NCBI RefSeq assembly: GCF_023822005.2
Contig: NZ_CP098806.1
Location: forward strand, 4,092,001-4,156,000
Source: Dyadobacter fanqingshengii
GTDB taxonomy: Bacteria > Bacteroidota > Bacteroidia > Cytophagales > Spirosomataceae
DNA length: 64,000 nucleotides
Direction of reading: 5' to 3'
Both the position numbers and the translations under genes were made by a program. Within the stretch, counting starts at the first letter, position 1. Each line of letters starts with the position of its first letter. The notes below the pieces were generated by a model that made no database searches, had not been told where the DNA came from, and saw nothing but the letters and a program-made list of their open reading frames with translations. Positions 51,289 through 59,804 of the stretch are shown here, piece after piece.

Positions 51289-54200
51289 CTACTCTACAAC
51301 CAGTTTTTGGATTTCAGTGCCATGGTCAGTATCGAATTTAACCACATATATGCCCTGAGGCAACTGACTCAAGACAAACTCAGTGTCGCTCCGTTGTGTA
51401 ATTGCTGCGTCAATTCTCCTGCCCTTCAAATCCACAATGTGAATATTGCCAGGCCTGCTGCCAGCGTTGAACATGACAGATGTTCCGGTTTGTACTGGAT
51501 TGGGATATAAATAGTTAGACAGATGTTTTCCATCATCTTGCAAACTCACAACATGACTATACGCGTAACTGCCGTCGGCATCCACAGAGCGCAAACGGTA
51601 ATAGGCAACCCGAGCCAAAGAGGCAAATGTAGTATCGGTAAAAGAATAGTCAACTTCTTTATTTGCGTCGCCGATTGCTTGCATTGTTCCGACTATAATG
51701 TATTGTTTGCCGTCAACACTTCTTTCTACATCAAAGTGAGAAGCATTTATTTCGCTTGTGGTCTTCCATTTTAATAGCGCATTCCCTTCCGCCTTCTGCG
51801 CCGCAAAGCTGACCAGATGCACAGGCAAAACGGTCTCATCCACATTGCTGTGGACAAAAAACCCTGAAAAACCTGTTACCGCAAAGCCTACTTCCCAGCG
51901 CTTTGCCACGTCGTTCCACACAATATCGCCATCCTCCGGGTTTATCAACACTACAGCCGGCCCAGCTCCGGTCCAGCCGGTGTAACTTCCAGGAGAGCCA
52001 TATTGGCTCGTACCATGGTTTTGAGTAATGCGAATGTTTTGGATGCCGTCATTGTCCGTCGGGCCGGTCGGTAAAGCAGGTGCACTTTCTCGGTTATCAT
52101 TAAAATCGTCAAAATCAGATTGAGCGAAAAAAAGCGTGACCCGCCCGGTGGCCGTGTTGGCATTAGATGCAGGGGTAATGTCGTAATGCCGACGTACGTA
52201 AGGCTGACCAGCAGAAGGGGCCGAGTTTGCAACATAAACTTTCACACTCACTGCTCCATTAACGGCAGAGCCTTCTGCGGAAGGGGCTACTATGCCTACT
52301 TCACCGCAATCATTCAGGAATGTTACCGGAGCGCCGGCAATTGTTTCGGTAACTTCTGAATGGTCACCCGCCAGATTATCGTCCACCGAACCGTCTTTAA
52401 CGATAACATAGAAGTTTCCGGCACCATATCCTACCAGCGCATAATCGTACACATTGTTTCGGGTAACATTAAATGTCCAGCCTCCATTCGCGGTTGTGCC
52501 AAGGATACTATTACATGATTTGGCAACGCCTGACAAGGATGCTTGCCCGCTCAATGGGGTCATTGCTCCTGCATGATACTTGTCTCCATTATGCCATTGA
52601 AAGGCGCTTATAAAATAATCCCCGTTATCCAACTCATAGATAAAGCCAATGAAATCGTGCGCAGGAGATCCAACCAATGAGTTGGAAACGCTCACAGGAC
52701 CTGTTATTCCCGTATTCCCATCCCCCCAGGTTACCGCTCCGGTATAATTTTCCGGAACACTTTTCCAATAAATGCTTGATACCACATAATTCCCGTTGCC
52801 AAGCCCCCGGATATTATATCCGACCTTGTCGTCTTCAGTTGATCCTACCAGCGAATTGGAAGCATTCACAACTCCTGTTAACCCTGTTGTCCCAGTGCAC
52901 CAGGTTACAGCTCCTGCATCTTTAACCGAAGCATTATCCCAATTATAGCTTGAAACCACATAGTTCCCATTTGTAAGCGGAACAACATAGCCTACCTCGT
53001 CCTCCTCCGAAGATCCTACCAGCGAATTAGAAACACTTACGACACCTGTCATTCCGGTAGTCCCATTTGCCAATGTTACCGCTCCCGCAGCTCTGACCGG
53101 ACCATTGCTCCAGCCAAAACTCGAAACAACATAATTTCCGTTGGTCAATGCAGTAATGATGCCCCCTACCTCGTCTAAATCCGTTGTACCCACCAGCGAG
53201 TTTGAAGTGCTCACCACGCCTGTTAAACCCGTAGTTCCATTCACCCATGTAGCAGCCCCAACCCGCACATCCGTTGCAACCTGCCAGCCGGAACTTCCAA
53301 CTACGTAATTGCCATTACTTAACGGAAAGACATTGCCTACCATATCGCGCGTTCTGGAACCTACAAGCGAGTTGGCAGCTGAGATGACGCCCGTCATCCC
53401 TTTTGAGCCATCACACCATGTCACTGCCCCTGCATCTATTACAGGCCCATTGTCCCAATATGGACTAGCGACAACATAATTACCATTGGCAAGGGCAGTC
53501 AAGTTACCAACATAACTATGTGCAGTTGATCCTACCAGTGAATTAGAAGCGCTCACAACACCTGTTATTCCGGTTAAACCATTCCCCCAGGTTACCGCTC
53601 CCGCCTCAGCCATAGGCCCATTGTTCCAGCCATAACTTCTGACCACATAATTTCCATTAGCGAGAGCAAGAACGTGAAAACCCACCTGATCATTAGCACT
53701 GGATCCCACCAGCGAATTGGATACGCTCACTGCACCGGTTATTCCGGTTGTTCCGCTGGCCAGGGTCACTGCCCCCGCATTGTGTACTGAACCATTATCC
53801 CAATGGCGGCTCTGGACAACAAAGTTCCCGTTTGCGAGCTCAACAACATTGTCAGTGCCTACCTTGTCATCAGCCTTGAGTCCTACCAGAGAATTGGAAG
53901 CACTTACAACACCCGTGATACCTGTGTTCCCGTTCCCCCAGGTTACTGCTCCGGCTTCGGCCGCAGGACCATTGTTCCACTGCGTGCTCCGAACAACATA
54001 GTTTCCATTCTTGAGCGGATATACATATCCACTGCCAATAAAATCGTCAGCCTGGGAGCCCACCAGCGAATTGGAGGCGTTGACCTTGCCTGAGATGCCT
54101 GCGGTCCCGTTTGCCCAGGTCACTGCTCCCGCATTGCTTGCAGAACCATTACTCCAATGCGGACTGCTGACGACGAAATTGCCATTACTTAGCGCTGTAA

Positions 54201-54510
54201 CACCAAAATTCCCCACGTGGTCATTTGCTTTACTGCCAGTGAGAGTACTGATCAGTTTATGGGTAGCACCGTCATAAAGATATACTGCGCCCACCTTAGC
54301 GACTCCTCCGTTGCTCCAGTCAGGGTCGGTTACTACGTAATTCCCATTGGTTAATACAGTGATTTTGCTGCCAAAACTTCCGCTGCCCGGACGACCGGCG
54401 ACATGGGTTTTCTGAGCCTGCGATACGCCGGTGAAGACCGGTAGCAGCAAGAAAAAATAAATTAGTTTCACAATCCATTGAGGAATATGATTTAGTAGGT
54501 GTGTATACAT
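51289..54510 (-). CDS. Giant repeat protein, T9SS cargo
   Basis: A 1073-residue secreted protein. After a signal peptide (IYFFLLLPVFTGVSQAQ) come about 11 repeats of 56-59 residues filling residues 40-680. A repeat has the plan ANGNYVVxSxxWDNG, then GAVTWGNGTTGITG, then SNSLVGSxxDDxVG, and looks like a beta-propeller or related closed fold, of the DUF5650 type as far as I can tell. Then follow adhesin-like beta domains (VLPVHLVSFAAQKAEGNALLKWKTTSE) and a type A T9SS sorting domain at the end (LYPNPVQTGTSVMF, IHIVDLKGRRIDA, LPQGIYVVKFDTDHG). It is probably displayed on the surface via PorU/PorV. Function unknown. Confidence 0.85.
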   Translation of the reverse strand: MYTHLLNHIPQWIVKLIYFFLLLPVFTGVSQAQKTHVAGRPGSGSFGSKITVLTNGNYVVTDPDWSNGGVAKVGAVYLYDGATHKLISTLTGSKANDHVGNFGVTALSNGNFVVSSPHWSNGSASNAGAVTWANGTAGISGKVNASNSLVGSQADDFIGSGYVYPLKNGNYVVRSTQWNNGPAAEAGAVTWGNGNTGITGVVSASNSLVGLKADDKVGTDNVVELANGNFVVQSRHWDNGSVHNAGAVTLASGTTGITGAVSVSNSLVGSSANDQVGFHVLALANGNYVVRSYGWNNGPMAEAGAVTWGNGLTGITGVVSASNSLVGSTAHSYVGNLTALANGNYVVASPYWDNGPVIDAGAVTWCDGSKGMTGVISAANSLVGSRTRDMVGNVFPLSNGNYVVGSSGWQVATDVRVGAATWVNGTTGLTGVVSTSNSLVGTTDLDEVGGIITALTNGNYVVSSFGWSNGPVRAAGAVTLANGTTGMTGVVSVSNSLVGSSEEDEVGYVVPLTNGNYVVSSYNWDNASVKDAGAVTWCTGTTGLTGVVNASNSLVGSTEDDKVGYNIRGLGNGNYVVSSIYWKSVPENYTGAVTWGDGNTGITGPVSVSNSLVGSPAHDFIGFIYELDNGDYFISAFQWHNGDKYHAGAMTPLSGQASLSGVAKSCNSILGTTANGGWTFNVTRNNVYDYALVGYGAGNFYVIVKDGSVDDNLAGDHSEVTETIAGAPVTFLNDCGEVGIVAPSAEGSAVNGAVSVKVYVANSAPSAGQPYVRRHYDITPASNANTATGRVTLFFAQSDFDDFNDNRESAPALPTGPTDNDGIQNIRITQNHGTSQYGSPGSYTGWTGAGPAVVLINPEDGDIVWNDVAKRWEVGFAVTGFSGFFVHSNVDETVLPVHLVSFAAQKAEGNALLKWKTTSEINASHFDVERSVDGKQYIIVGTMQAIGDANKEVDYSFTDTTFASLARVAYYRLRSVDADGSYAYSHVVSLQDDGKHLSNYLYPNPVQTGTSVMFNAGSRPGNIHIVDLKGRRIDAAITQRSDTEFVLSQLPQGIYVVKFDTDHGTEIQKLVVE

Positions 54511-54538
54511 ATAAAAAGTTTTTTGTTACAATGGCGAA

Positions 54539-54546
54539 CAAATATA
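54539..54546 (-). promoter_or_regulatory. -7 box of the repeat-protein gene
   Basis: Minus-strand TATATTTG matches TAnnTTTG about 28 bp before the ATG at 54510. No TTG is found at the -33 position. Confidence 0.5.
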
Positions 54547-54676
54547 CTTTTTTTTAGAATTTCTTTAATGATTCCGACATTAAGGAATAACTAATAATTC
54601 AATGACATTCAAATTCCGAAACGGCTCATTGCTGCAACCGGATATGCAAAAAGAAAGCAAATTAGAAATTCCTCTC

Positions 54677-55042
54677 TCAATGCCTTCCCGAAAGCCTTTC
54701 CAACGCTTCCGAAACACTACTCACAAAGTTAACTCGCCCGCTCCGGTTACTTTCCGTAATAAAGTCTTGAATGCTCTTTCCAGGATATTTCTCAAAATTT
54801 CCGATAATGGCCAGGCGAATCCGGTAGTTTGAAAACTTTTGGAGAATTTCTCCGGCCATACCCGTTTTCAGGTCAAAAAAGGAAGGCGTAATGTTCTCTT
54901 CGTGGATGATAATGCTGTCAAATGCCTGGTAATAAAGGTTTCCCAGCAGGTCCAGTCCATCTTCTGCCGTTTCAATAATCAGCTTGTCGGAAGTGACTTC
55001 GCCTATCTGAACTTCACCCATTGTATGCGATATAATGTTCAT
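54677..55042 (-). CDS. DUF4180 protein
   Basis: A 121-residue cytoplasmic protein matching DUF4180: GEVTSDKLIIETAEDGLDLLGNLYYQAFDSIIIHEENITPSFFDLKTGMAGEILQKFSNYRIRLAIIGNFEKYPGKSIQDFITESNRSGRVNFVSSVSEALERL. The family pattern includes IHEENITPSFFDLKTG and the closing FVSSVSEALERL. The family has the look of a STAS/ACT-like alpha-beta domain; its function is unknown. It stands alone between the repeat protein and the DUF4249 gene. Confidence 0.82.
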   Translation of the reverse strand: MNIISHTMGEVQIGEVTSDKLIIETAEDGLDLLGNLYYQAFDSIIIHEENITPSFFDLKTGMAGEILQKFSNYRIRLAIIGNFEKYPGKSIQDFITESNRSGRVNFVSSVSEALERLSGRH

Positions 55043-55150
55043 TTCAATGTTGGATTAGACAAAAGGGTTAGGCAAATTTTCTATTAATTGATTCAATTAA
55101 CAAAATATCCACACATTCAGTCAACCATTCATTATTTGACTCACGAGCGA

Positions 55151-56119
55151 CTATCGTTTATTTGGAAAAACGATCTTTAACTGCGCCGCATTGTACGCAG
55201 CAAAACATCCAAGTCCGCCGTTAGTATTGGAATAAAGCGGCGCAGGTTCTGCAAATGGAGTGTCCGAATTTCCTGTAATTTCAATTGAACGCATGTATTT
55301 GTAATAGTTCGAATCAACATTCAGGACTTGCAGCAATACCCCTAAAACCTTGTTTTTGGGGTTATAGGTTTCTTTTTCACCATCAGCCATAGTCAATTGC
55401 CTTGGCCGGAAATAATTGAATTTCCCAAGCAGCGAATTCATGATATTTCCATCCAGGTATTTATCACTCATGAATTCACTCTTTCCCTCCTGTCCTTGCC
55501 AGTAAAAATGGAAATTGTCTGTGAGTAGCTCTTCCCTGATTTCGTTGTTATCGGTCACAATACCAACGGAGTATTGGTAGTCTATTACAGCATCGAGCTT
55601 GTAGTAATTTGTGTCGCCTGGAACATCCTGCCAGCTCATCCGCAATGTAAGGACGGTGTCTTTCGTATATGAGTTGTCGACCAGCATGGTATCAAATTCG
55701 TACGATTTAATCACAGGCTTCTTGCCGGGAACCGTGCATTTTGCAGTAACACTTCTGGTGTTGTCAGAAATAGATAAATAATACGTTTTTGAATCTTCAA
55801 TAGGGAATTTGGACTGTTGAATGGAGTAAAGTTTATTCTCCGTGTCATAAGGAATGGTGATTTCATTCACACCATCGGATAGCTTCACGGTGGCATTTTC
55901 CACGCGTCTTTCCGTTGCTTCTGTTTTTGTAAATAGTGGGATCGACTCCGTAACCAGCACATTAATATATGGTAACTGGGGCGAGATTATCGAGTTAACA
56001 ACCAGCTTGGATTCCGCTTGCGGCAGCTTCGAAGGCGGGATGTTGGTTAATGGAGTTTCGCAAGCGGATAATATACTGATTAACAGCGCTATGCTGAAAA
56101 TCGATTTGATTGTGTTCAT
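55151..56119 (-). CDS. DUF4249 lipoprotein partner of the TonB receptor
   Basis: A 322-residue DUF4249 lipoprotein. The signal IFSIALLISILSAC ends in a lipid Cys (residue 20), then ETPLTNIPPSKLPQAESKLVVNSIISPQLPYINVLVTESIPLF, the family's usual beginning. Beta-rich segments include VENATVKLSDGVNEITIPYDTENKLYSI, SKTYYLSISDNTRSVTAKC and VPGDTNYYKLDAVIDYQYSVG. It ends in GGLGCFAAYNAAQLKIVFPNKR. It follows the TonB receptor gene by 3 bp and must be co-transcribed; it probably serves as the surface lid or substrate-binding partner of that receptor. Confidence 0.9.
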   Translation of the reverse strand: MNTIKSIFSIALLISILSACETPLTNIPPSKLPQAESKLVVNSIISPQLPYINVLVTESIPLFTKTEATERRVENATVKLSDGVNEITIPYDTENKLYSIQQSKFPIEDSKTYYLSISDNTRSVTAKCTVPGKKPVIKSYEFDTMLVDNSYTKDTVLTLRMSWQDVPGDTNYYKLDAVIDYQYSVGIVTDNNEIREELLTDNFHFYWQGQEGKSEFMSDKYLDGNIMNSLLGKFNYFRPRQLTMADGEKETYNPKNKVLGVLLQVLNVDSNYYKYMRSIEITGNSDTPFAEPAPLYSNTNGGLGCFAAYNAAQLKIVFPNKR

Positions 56120-56122
56120 GGC

Positions 56123-58528
56123 TCAAAATTTAAAGTTGTAACTGAATGACGGCAAAACGGGAAACAGGGAATATTTTTTCAACACAGTTTTCCACTCCCC
56201 ATTGGCCATCTTTTCTTCCGAACGGTCATAGAAAAACGGATTTTTACGATTGTAGGCATTATAAACACTGAATTCCCAGGTCCGTTCGTGGTGTTTCTTT
56301 TTCTTATGAAACTGAATTGAAAGGTCCATCCGGTGAAATGCTTCTGCGCGGAAACTGTTCTTTGCCGGGAATTCAGAAGCCTTGAATTCCTTATAAGTGC
56401 TGTTTAGTATAGTTTCAGTGGGGTCAAATCGGTTGAAATAATTATCACTGACAGGATAATAGGTGGCGGCGGGAACTGTAAGTGCGTTTCCGGTTCCGTA
56501 CACCCAGCTTGCTGACATGGTTATGCGCTTGTTGAGCTCATAAATTCCTACAACGGAAAGATCATGCCGGCGGTCGTAGCGCGGATGGAATTTCTGCCCG
56601 TTGTTCAGTTCGGGGAATTTCCAGTAAATCCAGGATAATGTATACCCTACCCAGCCGGACAGCTTGCCGCTCTTTTTTTGGACTAAAAATTCAGAACCAT
56701 AAGACCAGCCTTTTCCTGATGTAACGTTGTTCTGCCAATCTACATCACTGGCGTTTTCTCCATTCACACCCAGAAAATTAGCGCCTTCGCGGTAGCTGAG
56801 AATACGTTTCATATCCTTATAAAATCCTTCCAATGTGATGGTTAAGCCTTTGTCTCGCAAATCTCTCGCGAATCCGAACGCCACTTGGCTCGACTGCTGG
56901 GGAGCAATACGGTCCGTGCTGGTCACCCATAAGTCAGTTGGTAAGCCCAATCCAGTGTTGGACAACAAATGCACATATTGATTCATCCGCGCGTAAGAAG
57001 CCTTCGCTGAGAAATCCGGTGCGAGCCGCAATGCTGCGGAAAAACGCGGCTCGGGATTAATGTACATCTTTTTTTTCGCTTTAAAATAGCTTAATCGAGC
57101 GCCCAGATTCATTTTCAATGCTTCAAAAGGGTGCCAGGTGTCTTCGAAATAAGCACCGGCTTCCAATGAATAAACCGGCTTTTCAACAGGATCAATGTTG
57201 TCCTCGCTCTTTGTGCCGGAAATTGCCAAAGCGGACGGTGTGGATTTGTGACGTGTGGCTTGTATGCCGAATTTGATGGAATGCGACGTATTTGGATAGA
57301 AATCAAAATCGCTTTTAAAGCTCAAATCCTGAATCCGCGAATCATAACGCAGCCTTGACTCGGTCGTAGCATCGCTATTGCCAACCGCCTCCCTAAAATA
57401 ACTCGTCGTCGTAAAATTGAAATGGGTAAAAACAAAGGCTGTATTCGCAAACAGCTTACGATTGAAAACATGGTTCCAGCGCATCGTTCCAGTCGCATTG
57501 CCCCAATCCAGGCCGGCTTTCATTTTAAATGTCCCGTGCTCTTCTTTGACAGAAAATTTGTCCTGTCCTAAATAGCCACTCACATAAAGCTTGTTTTTTG
57601 GCCCGAGGTCATAATTGATCTTCGCATTCAAATCATAGAAATAATAACCTGGCCGAAATCCATTTTGGTCCTTCTTTTTTTCCATGTATTTCAAAACAGG
57701 AGCAGCCAGCACGTCAATGTAAGTTCTTCTACCGGAGATCAGGAATGACGATTTTCCTTTTGATATCGGCCCTTCCAAAGTTAGCCGGGATGAAATAAGC
57801 CCGATTCCACCCTGTCCCTGCAGCTTTTCTTTACTTCCTTCTTTCATATCCATTTCCACGACCGAAGAAAGCCGACCGCCGTAACGAGCCGGGAAGCCGC
57901 CTTTTGTCAATTCGACTCGCTTGATAGCGTCGCTGTTGAATACGGAAAAGAATCCAAAAAGATGGCTAGCATTATAAACCACAGCGTCGTCCAGAAGGAT
58001 CAGATTCTGATCCGGGCCGCCGCCGCGGACATATAATCCTGTTTGGCCTTCGGTGCCCTTTTGCACACCGGGCATGAGTTGTAATCCTCTTAAAACATCC
58101 TTCTCACCCAGTAGCGAAGGAATTTTCTTAATCTGTTCAATGGGAATTTCCAGCACACTCATCTGGGCCGAATTACTAATATAGTCTTCCTGCTTGCGAG
58201 CGGAAATTACAACTTCGTCTAATTGACGAACAGATGGCAAAACCACATTGAATTCCAAATCCTGGTGAGCCGCGATAGTATGGGTTACAGTTTCATAACC
58301 CACCAGCGAATAGGCAATAGTCACCGAATCAGATGCGGGGATAGTGAGGGAATAAAACCCATAATTATTGGTCACCGATCCTGTCGCAGAGCGCGCGATG
58401 TAGACATTAGCACTAGTCAGCAACTCCTGGCTTCCCTTTTCTTTCACAAAACCGCTTATAGTTATACGTTTCTGCCCATAAACTGACATTGAAGCCAGAC
58501 ATAGGGCCATTATGATAGTTATTTTCAT
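56123..58528 (-). CDS. TonB-dependent receptor of the DUF4249 locus
   Basis: An 801-residue outer-membrane receptor. The signal peptide is IIMALCLASMSVYGQ, then a carboxypeptidase-regulatory-like domain (ISGFVKEKGSQELLTSANVYIARSATGSVTNNYGFYSLTIP), the plug (SLLGEKDVLRGLQLMPGVQKGTEGQTGLYVRGGGPDQNLILLDDAVVYNASHLFGFFSVFNSDAIKRVELTKGGFPARYGGRLSSVVE), and the barrel ending SLFPVLPSFSYNFKF. It is of the class without SusD and paired with DUF4249. Two small lipoprotein genes precede it on the same strand. Confidence 0.93.
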   Translation of the reverse strand: MKITIIMALCLASMSVYGQKRITISGFVKEKGSQELLTSANVYIARSATGSVTNNYGFYSLTIPASDSVTIAYSLVGYETVTHTIAAHQDLEFNVVLPSVRQLDEVVISARKQEDYISNSAQMSVLEIPIEQIKKIPSLLGEKDVLRGLQLMPGVQKGTEGQTGLYVRGGGPDQNLILLDDAVVYNASHLFGFFSVFNSDAIKRVELTKGGFPARYGGRLSSVVEMDMKEGSKEKLQGQGGIGLISSRLTLEGPISKGKSSFLISGRRTYIDVLAAPVLKYMEKKKDQNGFRPGYYFYDLNAKINYDLGPKNKLYVSGYLGQDKFSVKEEHGTFKMKAGLDWGNATGTMRWNHVFNRKLFANTAFVFTHFNFTTTSYFREAVGNSDATTESRLRYDSRIQDLSFKSDFDFYPNTSHSIKFGIQATRHKSTPSALAISGTKSEDNIDPVEKPVYSLEAGAYFEDTWHPFEALKMNLGARLSYFKAKKKMYINPEPRFSAALRLAPDFSAKASYARMNQYVHLLSNTGLGLPTDLWVTSTDRIAPQQSSQVAFGFARDLRDKGLTITLEGFYKDMKRILSYREGANFLGVNGENASDVDWQNNVTSGKGWSYGSEFLVQKKSGKLSGWVGYTLSWIYWKFPELNNGQKFHPRYDRRHDLSVVGIYELNKRITMSASWVYGTGNALTVPAATYYPVSDNYFNRFDPTETILNSTYKEFKASEFPAKNSFRAEAFHRMDLSIQFHKKKKHHERTWEFSVYNAYNRKNPFFYDRSEEKMANGEWKTVLKKYSLFPVLPSFSYNFKF

Positions 58529-58571
58529 AAAATTTCAGGCTTATTGCATTCAAGGACACGTGGCTTTTTAA

Positions 58572-58611
58572 GTTCAGGCAAACCAGATCCGTTGCTCCGG
58601 ATTGCCTGAAC
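58572..58611. other. Strong hairpin between lipoprotein and receptor genes
   Basis: A perfect 10-bp stem GTTCAGGCAA / TTGCCTGAAC encloses 20 nt containing ATCCG and CGGA, which can form an inner helix. No U-run follows on either strand, so a simple terminator is unlikely. It lies 44 bp before the receptor ATG. Confidence 0.5.
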
Positions 58612-58715
58612 ATGAGGTTAATGATCCCGCTTGAATGCGTGATTAAAGATGATGATTAGCTGATGAGAGCTAATTTTACGATTTATCCGGGAATGAGACT
58701 GCGCAAACGGTTGGT

Positions 58716-59123
58716 TTACTTTTTAACATTAACCATCTTAAAAGGGACTTCCTCTTGAATATTAGTCATATCATCAAGGGTTGCGCTCAGTCGTAATAGC
58801 AGATTGGTCGTTTGATTCACATCATATTCAACCGCTTGCTTGACGTTTACTCTCTTCTCTCCTATACAATTACAATCTACCTTTTTTTCGAACACCGGTT
58901 GTCTCTCAGAGTCAAGTATTCGTATGTAATAACGGATGACCGAAGCATTTTTCGGTTCAATAATTGCTTCGACATTGAATGCGGTACTGTCCATAAGGTC
59001 TTGGTCGCGTAAGGGGCTAGTCACTGTAATCAAAGGAGAATCTTTTGTAATGTCCCGTTGCTTACACGAGTTCAACGCTGCTATTAAAGCGGCTATGACA
59101 AAAATTAATCTGTTCGTTTTCAT
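58716..59123 (-). CDS. Small lipoprotein with CxC motif (second of a tandem pair)
   Basis: A 135-residue lipoprotein: signal FVIAALIAALNSC with lipid Cys (residue 20), then a single beta-sandwich domain. Its text (SPLITVTSPLRDQDLMDSTAFNVEAIIEPKN, VIRYYIRILDSERQPVFEKKVDCNCIG, VPFKMVNVKK) parallels the next gene upstream. Shared marks are ITVTSP, the KKVDC-x-C pair, and the ending VPFK(M/L)(V/I)(N/D)VKK. I do not recognise the family; the layout resembles Ig-like DUF4625-type lipoproteins. It lies 188 bp upstream of the TonB receptor gene. Confidence 0.75.
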   Translation of the reverse strand: MKTNRLIFVIAALIAALNSCKQRDITKDSPLITVTSPLRDQDLMDSTAFNVEAIIEPKNASVIRYYIRILDSERQPVFEKKVDCNCIGEKRVNVKQAVEYDVNQTTNLLLRLSATLDDMTNIQEEVPFKMVNVKK

Positions 59124-59199
59124 GTCTTTTTAAATTTTGTGAAAGGATATACATTGCATTTGGCTTAGTTCCGGTCAAGCGCGATCAGATTCACGCTCT

Positions 59200-59607
59200 C
59201 TATTTTTTGACATCAATCAACTTGAATGGGATTTCCTCCCGGATATTGCTGCCATCATTCAGCACGGCATCAACATGTAGCAACAGTTCAGATGTTTTTG
59301 TGATGTCGTATTTGAACGATGCCTCCAACTGAATCTCGTCCTTGTCTTTACAGTCACAATCTACTTTTTTGTTGTATACCTCATTTTTCTCATTGTCGAC
59401 AAGCCATATGTGGTAACTGACCACAGATTTTTCTTGTGGTTTTATAACCGCTTTGACAACAATGTCTGCATCATCATGAATCTCCTGATTCCAGGCTGGT
59501 GATGTTACCGTGATGTATGAAGAATCTGCTCTTGGAATTTCTTTTTCCTCACATGCAGATAATGCCGCCAAAGCCACTGCAGCTAAAATTGATCTGTTCG
59601 TTTTCAT
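59200..59607 (-). CDS. Small lipoprotein with CxC motif (first of a tandem pair)
   Basis: A 135-residue lipoprotein: signal LAAVALAALSAC with lipid Cys (residue 19), then an Ig-like beta domain. SYITVTSPAWNQEIHDDADIVVKAVIKPQ, VVSYHIWLVDNEKNEVYNKKVDCDCKDKD and IPFKLIDVKK align with the neighbouring copy. Acidic residues follow the Cys (EEKEIP), which may direct it to the cell surface. The two genes have the same length and nearly the same start region, so they arose by tandem duplication. Probably part of the receptor locus. Confidence 0.75.
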   Translation of the reverse strand: MKTNRSILAAVALAALSACEEKEIPRADSSYITVTSPAWNQEIHDDADIVVKAVIKPQEKSVVSYHIWLVDNEKNEVYNKKVDCDCKDKDEIQLEASFKYDITKTSELLLHVDAVLNDGSNIREEIPFKLIDVKK

Positions 59608-59804
59608 GTGTGTTTCAATTTAAGTGAAAAAGATATTTGATGAATTTTCAAAACCTCATCGAATTCTGTTCCCCGGGGCGTAATAAAGGCTTTTCACTTT
59701 CCCTGCGGCAGGTCTGGTTGATTGAACGGTAAAGCGTTGAAACCCTCACCCCCCACTGGCCTGATAATTTACACACACAACTTTCCACACTTACATTAAG
59801 CCAA

